Assembly (NCBI GenBank): GCA_030616475.1
Contig: JAUWXF010000004.1
Location: forward strand, 1 to 59,071
Source: Desulfobacterales bacterium
Lineage (GTDB): Bacteria; Desulfobacterota; Desulfobacteria; Desulfobacterales; C00003060
Length of the DNA stretch: 59,071 bases
Reading direction: 5' to 3'
Below are positions 36,220 through 43,824 of the stretch, piece by piece (positions within the stretch are counted from its first letter, which is position 1; every line of letters begins with the position of its first letter). The notes under the pieces are model-generated. The model ran no database searches and was not told the origin of the DNA. It was given only the letters and a program-made list of their open reading frames with translations. The translations under genes were made by a program, and so were the position numbers.

Positions 36220-36241
36220 AACAAGGTCTCCCTGGACTTCC

Positions 36242-36898
36242 TCAGGCCTTGATCATACCGATCAGCCACAGGGTAAAGAACATCAAGGTAAGAGTTCCCC
36301 ATGCAATGGCCTGAGATGTCAAAAACCTCGCTTCTCGTTCGCCTTTATGTGCCGACAAAAGCAACCCGATGACGGAGCCGATCCATCCCAGAAAACCGAT
36401 TTCCACAATGATACTCCAAAAAGTACTTGGGCCTGTCGTCTCTTGACTAGTAGGTATCGATTTATCCGGGCCGGCAGAGCCACGCTGCGCTTCTCTGTTG
36501 TTCTGCTCAATTTCCATGAGTTCATTGATTTTAGCATCGCATTTCTTGATCCAGTCTTGCCTTGGTGTATAAAAGCTCCTTGAGGCATAGAAGCCTCGGC
36601 GTACAGTTCGGATGGCAATGAGAGCGAGTCGGATATCACCTTCTTGCTCGGCGCTGAGAGCTATTTCCCAGAGACGCTGAGCTGATTGGCGAACATAAGG
36701 ATTGAAAGGTACGTACCAATGGATGGAACGGTCGAAAAAGGTGATTGCCTTGATATATTGGTTTTCGTTCAGGTAAGCTTCTCCCTGATGATAGGCTTGC
36801 ATGGAACCGTAAAAGGCACGCGCCCACACCATCGTCAAGCCTATAACAATCAAACCAACAACCCAATGGACCGTCCTGAAGCGCATTTTCCTATTCAT
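36242..36898 (-). CDS. Membrane protein with TPR-like loop, unknown function
   Basis: The 218-residue protein has one N-terminal transmembrane segment (VHWVVGLIVIGLTMVWA), a periplasmic or cytoplasmic helical region with YHQGEAYLNENQYIKAITFF and EGDIRLALIAIRTVRRG, like a short TPR pair, and two C-terminal hydrophobic segments. I do not recognise a family. It precedes the TMTC-like pair by 22 bases, so it is likely an accessory subunit made with them. Confidence 0.6.
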   Translation of the reverse strand: MNRKMRFRTVHWVVGLIVIGLTMVWARAFYGSMQAYHQGEAYLNENQYIKAITFFDRSIHWYVPFNPYVRQSAQRLWEIALSAEQEGDIRLALIAIRTVRRGFYASRSFYTPRQDWIKKCDAKINELMEIEQNNREAQRGSAGPDKSIPTSQETTGPSTFWSIIVEIGFLGWIGSVIGLLLSAHKGEREARFLTSQAIAWGTLTLMFFTLWLIGMIKA

Positions 36899-37194
36899 CC
36901 CATTTATGAATGCTCTTCATGAATCGTGCCACTTCAGCCAAGTCTATACCGAATCCAGTCAAATCAGTTTGGGTATGATCAAAATTGCTTCCAGACCCCG
37001 TACAGTTGCACACATAAGTGCCTGGAGTCTTGTCACAATGAATGACACACATGTTTATCAGACAGAGTTAACTTATGCAACCAGTGGAAACAAAGGGCAG
37101 AAAACCCCTTGATATGCTCAATAGAAACTTGTATGGAGTAACCTTGGCACGGGTGATGCATCTTGAGTAATGACAAATAGAGCGAGGTCTTATC
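36899..37194. other. Divergent intergenic region
   Basis: This 296-base region separates the minus-strand TMTC operon from the plus-strand SDR operon. It holds the sigma-54-like promoter at 37145-37160. A GTGCCA at about 36926 faces the minus strand but lacks the matching -12 GC, so I do not call a minus-strand promoter. No gene is evident. Confidence 0.55.
37145..37160 (+). promoter_or_regulatory. Candidate sigma-54 promoter before SDR/DegT operon
   Basis: TGGCACGGGTGATGCA has a perfect -24 TGGCACG and a -12 ATGC, one mismatch from TTGC, with GG and GC 12 bases apart. The start of transcription would be near 37171; a GAGG ribosome site and the ATG at 37195 follow at fitting distances. An NtrC-type activator would be required. 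Confidence 0.5.
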
Positions 37195-38184
37195 ATGGAT
37201 CTAGAGGGTTTCGAGGGAAAAAATGTGCTTGTAACCGGAGGCCTTGGTTTTATAGGAAGCACCCTCGCACGAACGTTGGCTGACCTAGGCGCTTACGTGA
37301 TTGCGGTGGACAGCCTTATCCCTGAATACGGCGGAAGCTTATTTAACCTCAAAGGGTATGAAGACCGCATCAGAATAAATATTGCCGATGTTCGCGATGA
37401 ATTCAGCATGGCCTATCTGGTTCAGAGACAGGATTATCTATTCAATCTGGCCGGACAGACGAGCCACATTGATTCCATGCAGAATCCATATGTCGATCTC
37501 GACATTAATTGTCGGGCCCAGCTTTTTATCCTTGAGGCCTGCCGCAAATATAACCCCGCCATTAAGATTGTCTATGCCAGTACAAGGCAGATATATGGCA
37601 AACCGGATTTTCTTCCAGTTCATGAAGACCATATATTACACCCTACGGATGTAAATGGCATCAACAAGATGGCTGGGGAGTGGTACCATATTCTCTATAA
37701 TAATGTATACGGCATCCGGGCCTGTGCCCTGCGCCTGACGAATACATACGGCCCCCGTATGCGCATCAAAGATGCCCGACAAACTTTTCTCGGCATTTGG
37801 ATAAGAAACCTTATCCAGGACAAGCCGATTGAGGTCTGGGGGGATGGCCTGCAAATCAGAGATTTCAATTATGTAGATGACGTCGTCGATGCCATGCTTT
37901 TGGCAGCACTTTCTGATGATGCGAGTGGCAAAGTTTATAATCTCGGAAGCCCGGAACGTGTCAATCTTAAAGACCTAGCGGCCATAATGATCAGGATTTA
38001 CGGAGAAGGACGCTACCGAATCATGCCTTTTCCAAAGAATAGGAAGGCCATCGATATCGGGGATTATTATGCAGACTATGAGAACATCCGTCAGGCCCTC
38101 AACTGGAATCCAATAACAGGCCTTGAGGATGGCCTGGCCAAGACCCTTCATTACTATGAGGCTGAAATTAAGCACTATCTATGA
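37195..38184 (+). CDS. Extended SDR, nucleotide-sugar epimerase/dehydratase-like
   Basis: The 329-residue protein has the NAD-binding GGLGFIGS near residue 16, VIAVDSL, FNLAGQTSH and the catalytic-region serine/threonine in YASTRQIYG. At the Y-x3-K position the sequence is NGINK (DVNGINKMAGE), so the tyrosine appears to be Asn while the lysine stays. NTYGPRMR and FNYVDDVVDAM complete an extended-SDR pattern. It likely modifies a nucleotide sugar for the aminotransferase encoded next, with which it overlaps (ATGA). If the tyrosine is truly missing, chemistry may differ from GalE-type enzymes. Confidence 0.82.
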   Translation: MDLEGFEGKNVLVTGGLGFIGSTLARTLADLGAYVIAVDSLIPEYGGSLFNLKGYEDRIRINIADVRDEFSMAYLVQRQDYLFNLAGQTSHIDSMQNPYVDLDINCRAQLFILEACRKYNPAIKIVYASTRQIYGKPDFLPVHEDHILHPTDVNGINKMAGEWYHILYNNVYGIRACALRLTNTYGPRMRIKDARQTFLGIWIRNLIQDKPIEVWGDGLQIRDFNYVDDVVDAMLLAALSDDASGKVYNLGSPERVNLKDLAAIMIRIYGEGRYRIMPFPKNRKAIDIGDYYADYENIRQALNWNPITGLEDGLAKTLHYYEAEIKHYL

Positions 38185-39296
38185 TCCCTCAAAATAATCC
38201 TCTTGCAAATTACCTGACCCACAAACCTGCCATTGATGCAGCCATCAGCCGTGTCCTAACAAGGGGACACTATGTCTTGGGTGATGAAACCATCACCTTC
38301 GAGCAACAATTTGCCGATTACACGAATACAGAATATGCAGTCAGTGTGGGAAGCGGAACCGAGGCGCTTCATTTGGCACTTCGCGGATGTGGTGTTGGGC
38401 CTGGTGATGAAGTGATAACGGTTTCACATACAGCCGTGGCTACCATAGCTGCCATTGAGATGTGTGGTGCCGCTCCTGTGGTGGTGGATATAGATTCTGT
38501 TTCGTACACCATAGATCCACAGTATGTGGAAGGGGCCATCACCGAACGCACGAAGGCGCTTGTACCAGTACACCTGTATGGCCAGCCATCAGATCTGAAA
38601 CCCCTCGTTGAATGTGCAAGGCGTCATCATTTTTTTCTGATAGAAGACTGTGCCCAGTCCCACGGGGCACTCTATCACGGCCGCAAAGTGGGGGTATGGG
38701 GCGATGCAGGAGCGTTTAGTTTTTATCCGACCAAGAACCTGGGTTGCCTTGGAGATGGGGGCGCAGTGGTGACCAACAGTTCGGATCTTTATGATAAGCT
38801 CCTTGCCCTGCGTCAGTATGGATGGGACCAGGAGCGCATTAGCCGCGTGGCTGGGTACAACTCAAGGCTGGATGAGCTACAAGCCGCTGTATTACAAGTC
38901 AAGCTGCAACATCTTGACGAGAACAACCGAAAACGTCGCTCGGTTGCTCGTACTTATGGCCAGTTGCTGGATTCGTTAAACATAATTCTTCCGGCTGAAA
39001 TCCCAGGTTCTGCGCCTGTCTATCACCAGTATGTGATACGCTGTGAGGACAGGTCCACCCGCGATAACCTGAGGAAGTTTATGCTGCAACGAGGCATTCA
39101 GAGTGCTATCCACTACCCTGTCCCTGTTCATCTTCAACCGGCTTATATCAATCGCCTCGGGTCATACTGTTCATTTCCAGTGACCGAAAAGATCTGTGAG
39201 ACTATCATATCGTTGCCTATGTTTCCGGAGTTGACGCAGGAAGATCTTGACAAGATAACGACAGTGATTCGTCAATTTTTTCAGCAAACGGGCTAA
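38181..39296 (+). CDS. DegT/DnrJ/EryC1 sugar aminotransferase
   Basis: The 371-residue protein is a PLP-dependent nucleotide-sugar aminotransferase: VSVGSGTEALHLALRGCGVG, FLIEDCAQSHGALY with the PLP-binding aspartate, FSFYPTKNLGCLGDGGAV with the Schiff-base lysine, and YNSRLDELQAAVLQVKL. These enzymes turn 3- or 4-keto sugars into amino sugars using glutamate. ATGA overlap with the SDR gene strongly suggests a two-step pathway: oxidation by the SDR, then amination. Exact position on the sugar cannot be told. Confidence 0.92.
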   Translation: MIPQNNPLANYLTHKPAIDAAISRVLTRGHYVLGDETITFEQQFADYTNTEYAVSVGSGTEALHLALRGCGVGPGDEVITVSHTAVATIAAIEMCGAAPVVVDIDSVSYTIDPQYVEGAITERTKALVPVHLYGQPSDLKPLVECARRHHFFLIEDCAQSHGALYHGRKVGVWGDAGAFSFYPTKNLGCLGDGGAVVTNSSDLYDKLLALRQYGWDQERISRVAGYNSRLDELQAAVLQVKLQHLDENNRKRRSVARTYGQLLDSLNIILPAEIPGSAPVYHQYVIRCEDRSTRDNLRKFMLQRGIQSAIHYPVPVHLQPAYINRLGSYCSFPVTEKICETIISLPMFPELTQEDLDKITTVIRQFFQQTG

Positions 39297-39302
39297 GAAA
39301 TC

Positions 39303-39944
39303 GTGCTTCCTAAAATACCTCCTTACCTGCTTGAACTTTACAAACCTTTGTCAAATTGGGAATCATTTTATTTGCGAACGAGATGGAGGCTCTGCCCGTA
39401 TGAACTTGTCGAGTCGCTTCTTCCCCAAAGGGGCAAAATCCTTGACGTCGGGTGCGGGTATGGCCTTCTTGCGAATCTGATTGCCTCTAAATGTCGCGCT
39501 CGATCTGTTGTTGGTATCGACTTAAGCGCAAGCAGGGTACGTGTGGCAAAGCGCTCAGTGAAAGGCCGGAGCAACATCATGTTTCTTTATGGTGATGTTG
39601 AAAGCTTGGAAATAGCACAATATGACCTCGTGGTGATGACAGATGTATTGCATCACATGGATGAGAGCAAGGCAAAGATAGTGCTGGAAAGGATCAGCTT
39701 CAGCTTGCGTAGAAATGGGGTCCTCGTCATATTGGACGTTGAAAAGGAGCCTTTTTGGAAATTCTACATCACCTATGTGATCGATAGATTTCTCAATCCC
39801 GAGGGTCGATTGTATTATCGTTCCGTGCCAGAGATGGGGCGCTTGCTGCAAAGTTTTTCTCTGGCCGTTGAAAAGATTATCCCGGCCGACAAAGGTCTCC
39901 CCCTTTCGGACATCATATACCTATGCAAAAAGAAAAGGGATTGA
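39303..39944 (+). CDS. Class I SAM-dependent methyltransferase
   Basis: The 213-residue protein has motif I ILDVGCGYGLLANLIA near residue 45, VGIDLSASRV, and MTDVLHHMDESKA, a Methyltransf_11-type core with little extra sequence. GTG at 39303 lies six bases after the aminotransferase stop. It may N- or O-methylate the amino sugar made by the two upstream products; that is inference. Confidence 0.8.
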   Translation: MLPKIPPYLLELYKPLSNWESFYLRTRWRLCPYELVESLLPQRGKILDVGCGYGLLANLIASKCRARSVVGIDLSASRVRVAKRSVKGRSNIMFLYGDVESLEIAQYDLVVMTDVLHHMDESKAKIVLERISFSLRRNGVLVILDVEKEPFWKFYITYVIDRFLNPEGRLYYRSVPEMGRLLQSFSLAVEKIIPADKGLPLSDIIYLCKKKRD

Positions 39945-39960
39945 GGGATTGGGAAAACGT

Positions 39961-40698
39961 ATGGAGCCAAGAGAATATCAAATAATGTATGGAGCCGAAA
40001 AGTCCCATTGGTGGTACGAGGGGATGGCAGGTATCATTCGGACTGTCCTCAATACTCATTACCGGCCGGGTAGCAACTTGCGGATTTTGGATGCAGGATG
40101 TGGCCCAGGGGCCGTGATGGGATTGCTATCAGAATATGGAGACGTTACTGGTTTTGACATGTCGCCCCACGCAACTCGTCTCAGTCGGACAAGGGGCCAC
40201 CAACGGCTCGCCATTGCCTCGGCCATGGCCATTCCATTTGCGGATGAAACGTTTGATCTGGTCACTTCGCTTGATGTTTTATATTTTGTGAATGTTCAGG
40301 ATAGCGTGGTCCTGATGGAAATTGCCCGTGTTTTGGTCCCGAGAGGGAGGCTCATCCTGAGAGTTCCGGCATTTGATTGGTTGAGAGGGATTCATGACAT
40401 AAAGGTCTCGACCGGCCACCGGTAAACACTGACGGAACTATCGAGAAAAATCAAACAGAGTAGATTGCGACCTGAACTCATGAGTTATGTTAATACCATC
40501 CTCTTTCCGATGGTTGTTTTGAAACGACTGTGCGAGCGGTGGTTGCCCATGCAAACCGACTCGGATATTGCCATAGACCTCAAGTGGCTTGGTAAACTGT
40601 TCAAGCGTTGTCTGATTTTTGAGTCACACGTTATTACAAAGTGGTCTTTGCCATTCGGCCTTTCGATCATTGCCGTGGGCCGAAAAGATTATGGGTAA
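39961..40698 (+). pseudogene. SAM methyltransferase interrupted by in-frame TAA
   Basis: The first 154 residues hold the SAM fold (ILDAGCGPGAVMGLLSEYG, GFDMSP, TSLDVLYFVNVQD) and closely follow the intact homologue at 46143-46901. At 40423-40425 a TAA interrupts a segment aligned with HHRRRYTRKQ of that homologue; the same frame then continues as TLTELSRKIKQSRLRPELMS to 40698, matching its C-terminal half. One base change from a Tyr codon would explain it. The N-terminal product would lack the acceptor-binding part. It could be a true nonsense mutation or a sequence error. Confidence 0.75.
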
Positions 40699-41467
40699 AA
40701 AGTCTTGTGTGGTTGGGATGAAAAAACTGGCGAGCATTACTGCATTTTTTCCGGCATTCAATGATGCGGGAACAATTTCCAGTATGGTGATTAGCGCTTT
40801 GCTCACACTCCCGAAGGTCACCGATGACTATGAGGTTATCGTCGTAAACGATGGAAGCCAGGATTACACTGGAGAAATGTTAGAAGAGCTGGCAAGGGTT
40901 TACCCACAGGTCCGCATTGTCCAGCATCCAACGAATCAGGGTTATGGGGGCGCTCTTAGAAGCGGTTTTGCTGCGGCGACGAAGGAATGGATTTTCTATA
41001 CCGACGGGGATGCTCAATATGACCCGCGTGAACTTGTCAAATTGGTTCAAGCCCTTCGTTCGGATACTGATGTGGTTAACGGCTACAAGATTTCCCGTCA
41101 AGATCCTCTGCATCGTATTATCATAGGCAAGCTGTATCATCACATTGTCCGCCTGATGTTTGGATTTAAGCTCCGAGATGTAGACTGTGACTATCGACTC
41201 ATCAGGCGCAGAGTATTTAATGAGGTAAAACTTGAATCAACCTCCGGCACCATATGTTTAGAGATGGTGAAAAAGATTCAAGATTTTGGATATACCTTCG
41301 TGCAGGTCCCGGTGCACCACTATCATCGTGCTTACGGCAAATCCCAGTTTTTCAATTTTCGCCGTTTGCTTAGAACGGGGATGCAGTTAATCAAGCTTTG
41401 GTGGGAATTGGTTGCGAGAAGAAGCCACATGAGATTCAGGCCAAAGGGTAGGGGGCTTCGGTTATAG
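40691..41467 (+). CDS. GT2 glycosyltransferase, polyprenyl-phosphate type
   Basis: The 258-residue protein has SITAFFPAFNDAGTISSMVI, VVNDGSQDYTGEMLEEL and the metal site FYTDGDAQYDPRELVK, a pattern of dolichyl/undecaprenyl-phosphate glucosyl- or mannosyltransferases, with GYGGALRSGF between. No C-terminal membrane anchor is obvious. ATG 40691 overlaps the end of the interrupted methyltransferase frame by eight bases; ATG 40718 is an alternative. It directly precedes a YfhO-like gene and could supply that enzyme's lipid-linked sugar donor. Confidence 0.87.
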   Translation: MGKKSCVVGMKKLASITAFFPAFNDAGTISSMVISALLTLPKVTDDYEVIVVNDGSQDYTGEMLEELARVYPQVRIVQHPTNQGYGGALRSGFAAATKEWIFYTDGDAQYDPRELVKLVQALRSDTDVVNGYKISRQDPLHRIIIGKLYHHIVRLMFGFKLRDVDCDYRLIRRRVFNEVKLESTSGTICLEMVKKIQDFGYTFVQVPVHHYHRAYGKSQFFNFRRLLRTGMQLIKLWWELVARRSHMRFRPKGRGLRL

Positions 41468-41493
41468 GTTTGATTGGGCCAAAAGCCGTGTCG

Positions 41494-43824
41494 ATGACAA
41501 CTCATTTTAGTAAGAAGGATCTTATACCTTACGCTCTGTTGGTGGCTTTTTGCATGTTCCTTTTTAAGGACATCGTCATCGGGGGACATAGGCTTTTCGG
41601 AACGGATTTCATTGCTTTTTACCTTGGCATGAAGAACTTCCTGTATGACGAGATACTGACACATCATTCCATCCCATTCTGGAACCCTTACATCTTCGGC
41701 GGAATGCCGTTTTGGGCCCATTTTGAATCGACCATTTTTTATCCCCTCGGCTTTCTCTTTTGGATCATCTCACCCGACAGGGCTTATGGATATACAATGT
41801 TTATGCACCTATTGCTTGCAGGCGCCTTCATGTACACACTATCGAGATCCTTTCACATTAGTAGGGCCGGAAGCTTTGTGGCTGCCTCAGTTTTTGTGTG
41901 CAATGGTTTTGTTGTGGCTATCCTTTATCTGGGGCAGATGTGTCCGGTACAGAGTTACATATGGCTACCCTTGATAATATATTTTCTCAATCAGGCAGCA
42001 TCGTCGCAAAAACCCTATCTCAGCGCAGCAGTGGCTGGATTGCTTTGGGGTATTCAAATCTTGGCAGGTGCTCCCCAGGATGCATTTTACACCTTCTTGG
42101 CATCACTTCTGTTTTTGTTATACAGCATCAATCGTGATGTCAAGGCACACAGGAATGGCATAAACCTGTTGATTGTAGCATCACTCCTGTTTGTTATCGG
42201 AGTCGGTGTGGCTGGGATTCAGCTTGTTCCGGCCTTTGAATTGATGGGCCAATCAGTGCGTGCCGGGATGGATAGCTATGAAATGGTAACCAGTGCGTCC
42301 TATCCGCCTGAAGGGATCGTTACAACCGTCATGCCGCACTTTTTCGGCAGTTACACAAAAGGTAACTGTTGGGTTTCTGATATTCCTTGGAGTATCCCCC
42401 AGCAAAACCTTTATGTTGGGATTTTGCCGATCATTCTTCTTTTTTTCATGTCCTACCGTGGGTCGCACAACAGAAGAGTCATGGCCTTTGCTGCCAGCCT
42501 TGCCGTTATTGCCTTTGTTTTATCATTGGGCGGTCACACGCCTGTCTACAAATTGGTTTACCTCCTTCCAGGATTTGACAAATTTAGGGCCCCGTCCAAG
42601 ATTATAGTCTTGTGGGTATTTGCCTTTGGATTGCTGGCGGGAAAAGGAATGGACGACCTTTTTCGTCACAGCAAAGCCAGTCTTTCCTGGCGGGCAGGAC
42701 TGTCCCTGTGCGCTGTTGTATCTTTGGTATTGCTGGATGCGCTGTTTCACCTGGATAGATCGATTGTGACAAACTTTTTCGCGCCCTTTATCCTTGACGC
42801 AGCCATTCCAAACAAGATGGTTGAGGCTGCAGACATCATTTGCGGCGAATTTCATCGTCTTACTCTGTTTAGCGCCTTTCTTCTCCTAACAATACTTCTC
42901 TGGATACGTGGCGCCTTGAGCCCCAGGCTTAGCGCTGTTTTTTTATGTGCCTTTGTCCTGTTCGACCTTGGTTACACAAACAGGGGGGCGTTTCGACATA
43001 ATGACGAAGCCTACCATTCAATGGCGCAAACCAAGCAGGATCTCGACATGAGTATAGGAAAAGATAGGGAGCTGTACCGGGTTGGCAGCTACGTATCAAA
43101 CTTAGGACCCAATATTGAGATGTATCTCGGATACCAAACTGTCGGTGGATTCACGGCCCTTTTTTTGCACCGTTATTATGAATACATAAATCAGTATTTC
43201 GAAGGGCTACTTCCGGAAGGCTGGGCGTATTTTTTCTACGGACGCCATAAAAAGGCGATACTTATGGATCTGCTAAACCTGAAGTATGAGATTTCGTACG
43301 CTACAAGGGAATATACAGTGCGAAAAACTTACCTCCCTCGGACGTTCATTGTTCCGACGTGCAAGAGCTTCAGAAAAGAGGAGATATTGGATTATTTGAT
43401 CAAGCCCGAGTTTGCCCCGACTCAAGTTGTCCTGCTGGAAGAGGGGGTTAATCTATATAACCTTTCGGAACATTCTAGCCACGAGTCGAGGAAGCCAGGG
43501 TTAGCCAAAATTGTCTCGTATCTGCCTGACCACATAGTGGTTTCAACCAGCTCTTCCACACCAGGGTATCTATTTCTGAGTGAAATGTTCTATCCGGGCT
43601 GGAAGGCTTTTGTGGATGATCAACCTAAACGCATTTTGCGTGGGAATTACCTCTTTCGGGTGGTTCAACTTCCTGAGGGCCAGCACGTGGTCCGCTTCGT
43701 GTTTGATCCTTTGTCTATCAAGGTGGGCATTAGCATAACCATTATGACCTTGTTTGTAATAATAGGCGTCCTCGTTTATCACGTTGGCAGAAGAATTTCT
43801 TTACTGAATCGGCATAGGACCTAA
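41494..43824 (+). CDS. YfhO-family polytopic membrane protein
   Basis: The 776-residue protein matches YfhO: FWNPYIFGGMPFWAHFEST after the first helix, FVCNGFVVAILYLGQMCPVQ, about twelve hydrophobic segments, and a C-terminal soluble beta domain with EMFYPGWKAFVDDQPKRIL and GNYLFRVVQLPEGQHVV. ATG 41494 is preferred over TTG 41470, though neither has a strong ribosome site. Last gene of the plus-strand SDR/DegT unit; likely transfers a sugar from a polyprenyl carrier at the periplasmic face. It ends exactly where the convergent paralogue ends. Confidence 0.85.
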   Translation: MTTHFSKKDLIPYALLVAFCMFLFKDIVIGGHRLFGTDFIAFYLGMKNFLYDEILTHHSIPFWNPYIFGGMPFWAHFESTIFYPLGFLFWIISPDRAYGYTMFMHLLLAGAFMYTLSRSFHISRAGSFVAASVFVCNGFVVAILYLGQMCPVQSYIWLPLIIYFLNQAASSQKPYLSAAVAGLLWGIQILAGAPQDAFYTFLASLLFLLYSINRDVKAHRNGINLLIVASLLFVIGVGVAGIQLVPAFELMGQSVRAGMDSYEMVTSASYPPEGIVTTVMPHFFGSYTKGNCWVSDIPWSIPQQNLYVGILPIILLFFMSYRGSHNRRVMAFAASLAVIAFVLSLGGHTPVYKLVYLLPGFDKFRAPSKIIVLWVFAFGLLAGKGMDDLFRHSKASLSWRAGLSLCAVVSLVLLDALFHLDRSIVTNFFAPFILDAAIPNKMVEAADIICGEFHRLTLFSAFLLLTILLWIRGALSPRLSAVFLCAFVLFDLGYTNRGAFRHNDEAYHSMAQTKQDLDMSIGKDRELYRVGSYVSNLGPNIEMYLGYQTVGGFTALFLHRYYEYINQYFEGLLPEGWAYFFYGRHKKAILMDLLNLKYEISYATREYTVRKTYLPRTFIVPTCKSFRKEEILDYLIKPEFAPTQVVLLEEGVNLYNLSEHSSHESRKPGLAKIVSYLPDHIVVSTSSSTPGYLFLSEMFYPGWKAFVDDQPKRILRGNYLFRVVQLPEGQHVVRFVFDPLSIKVGISITIMTLFVIIGVLVYHVGRRISLLNRHRT

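Noticed and set aside
36917-36931. GTGCCA facing the minus strand as a sigma-54 promoter for the 36242-36898 gene
   Set aside because: The -12 GC dinucleotide is missing at the needed distance.
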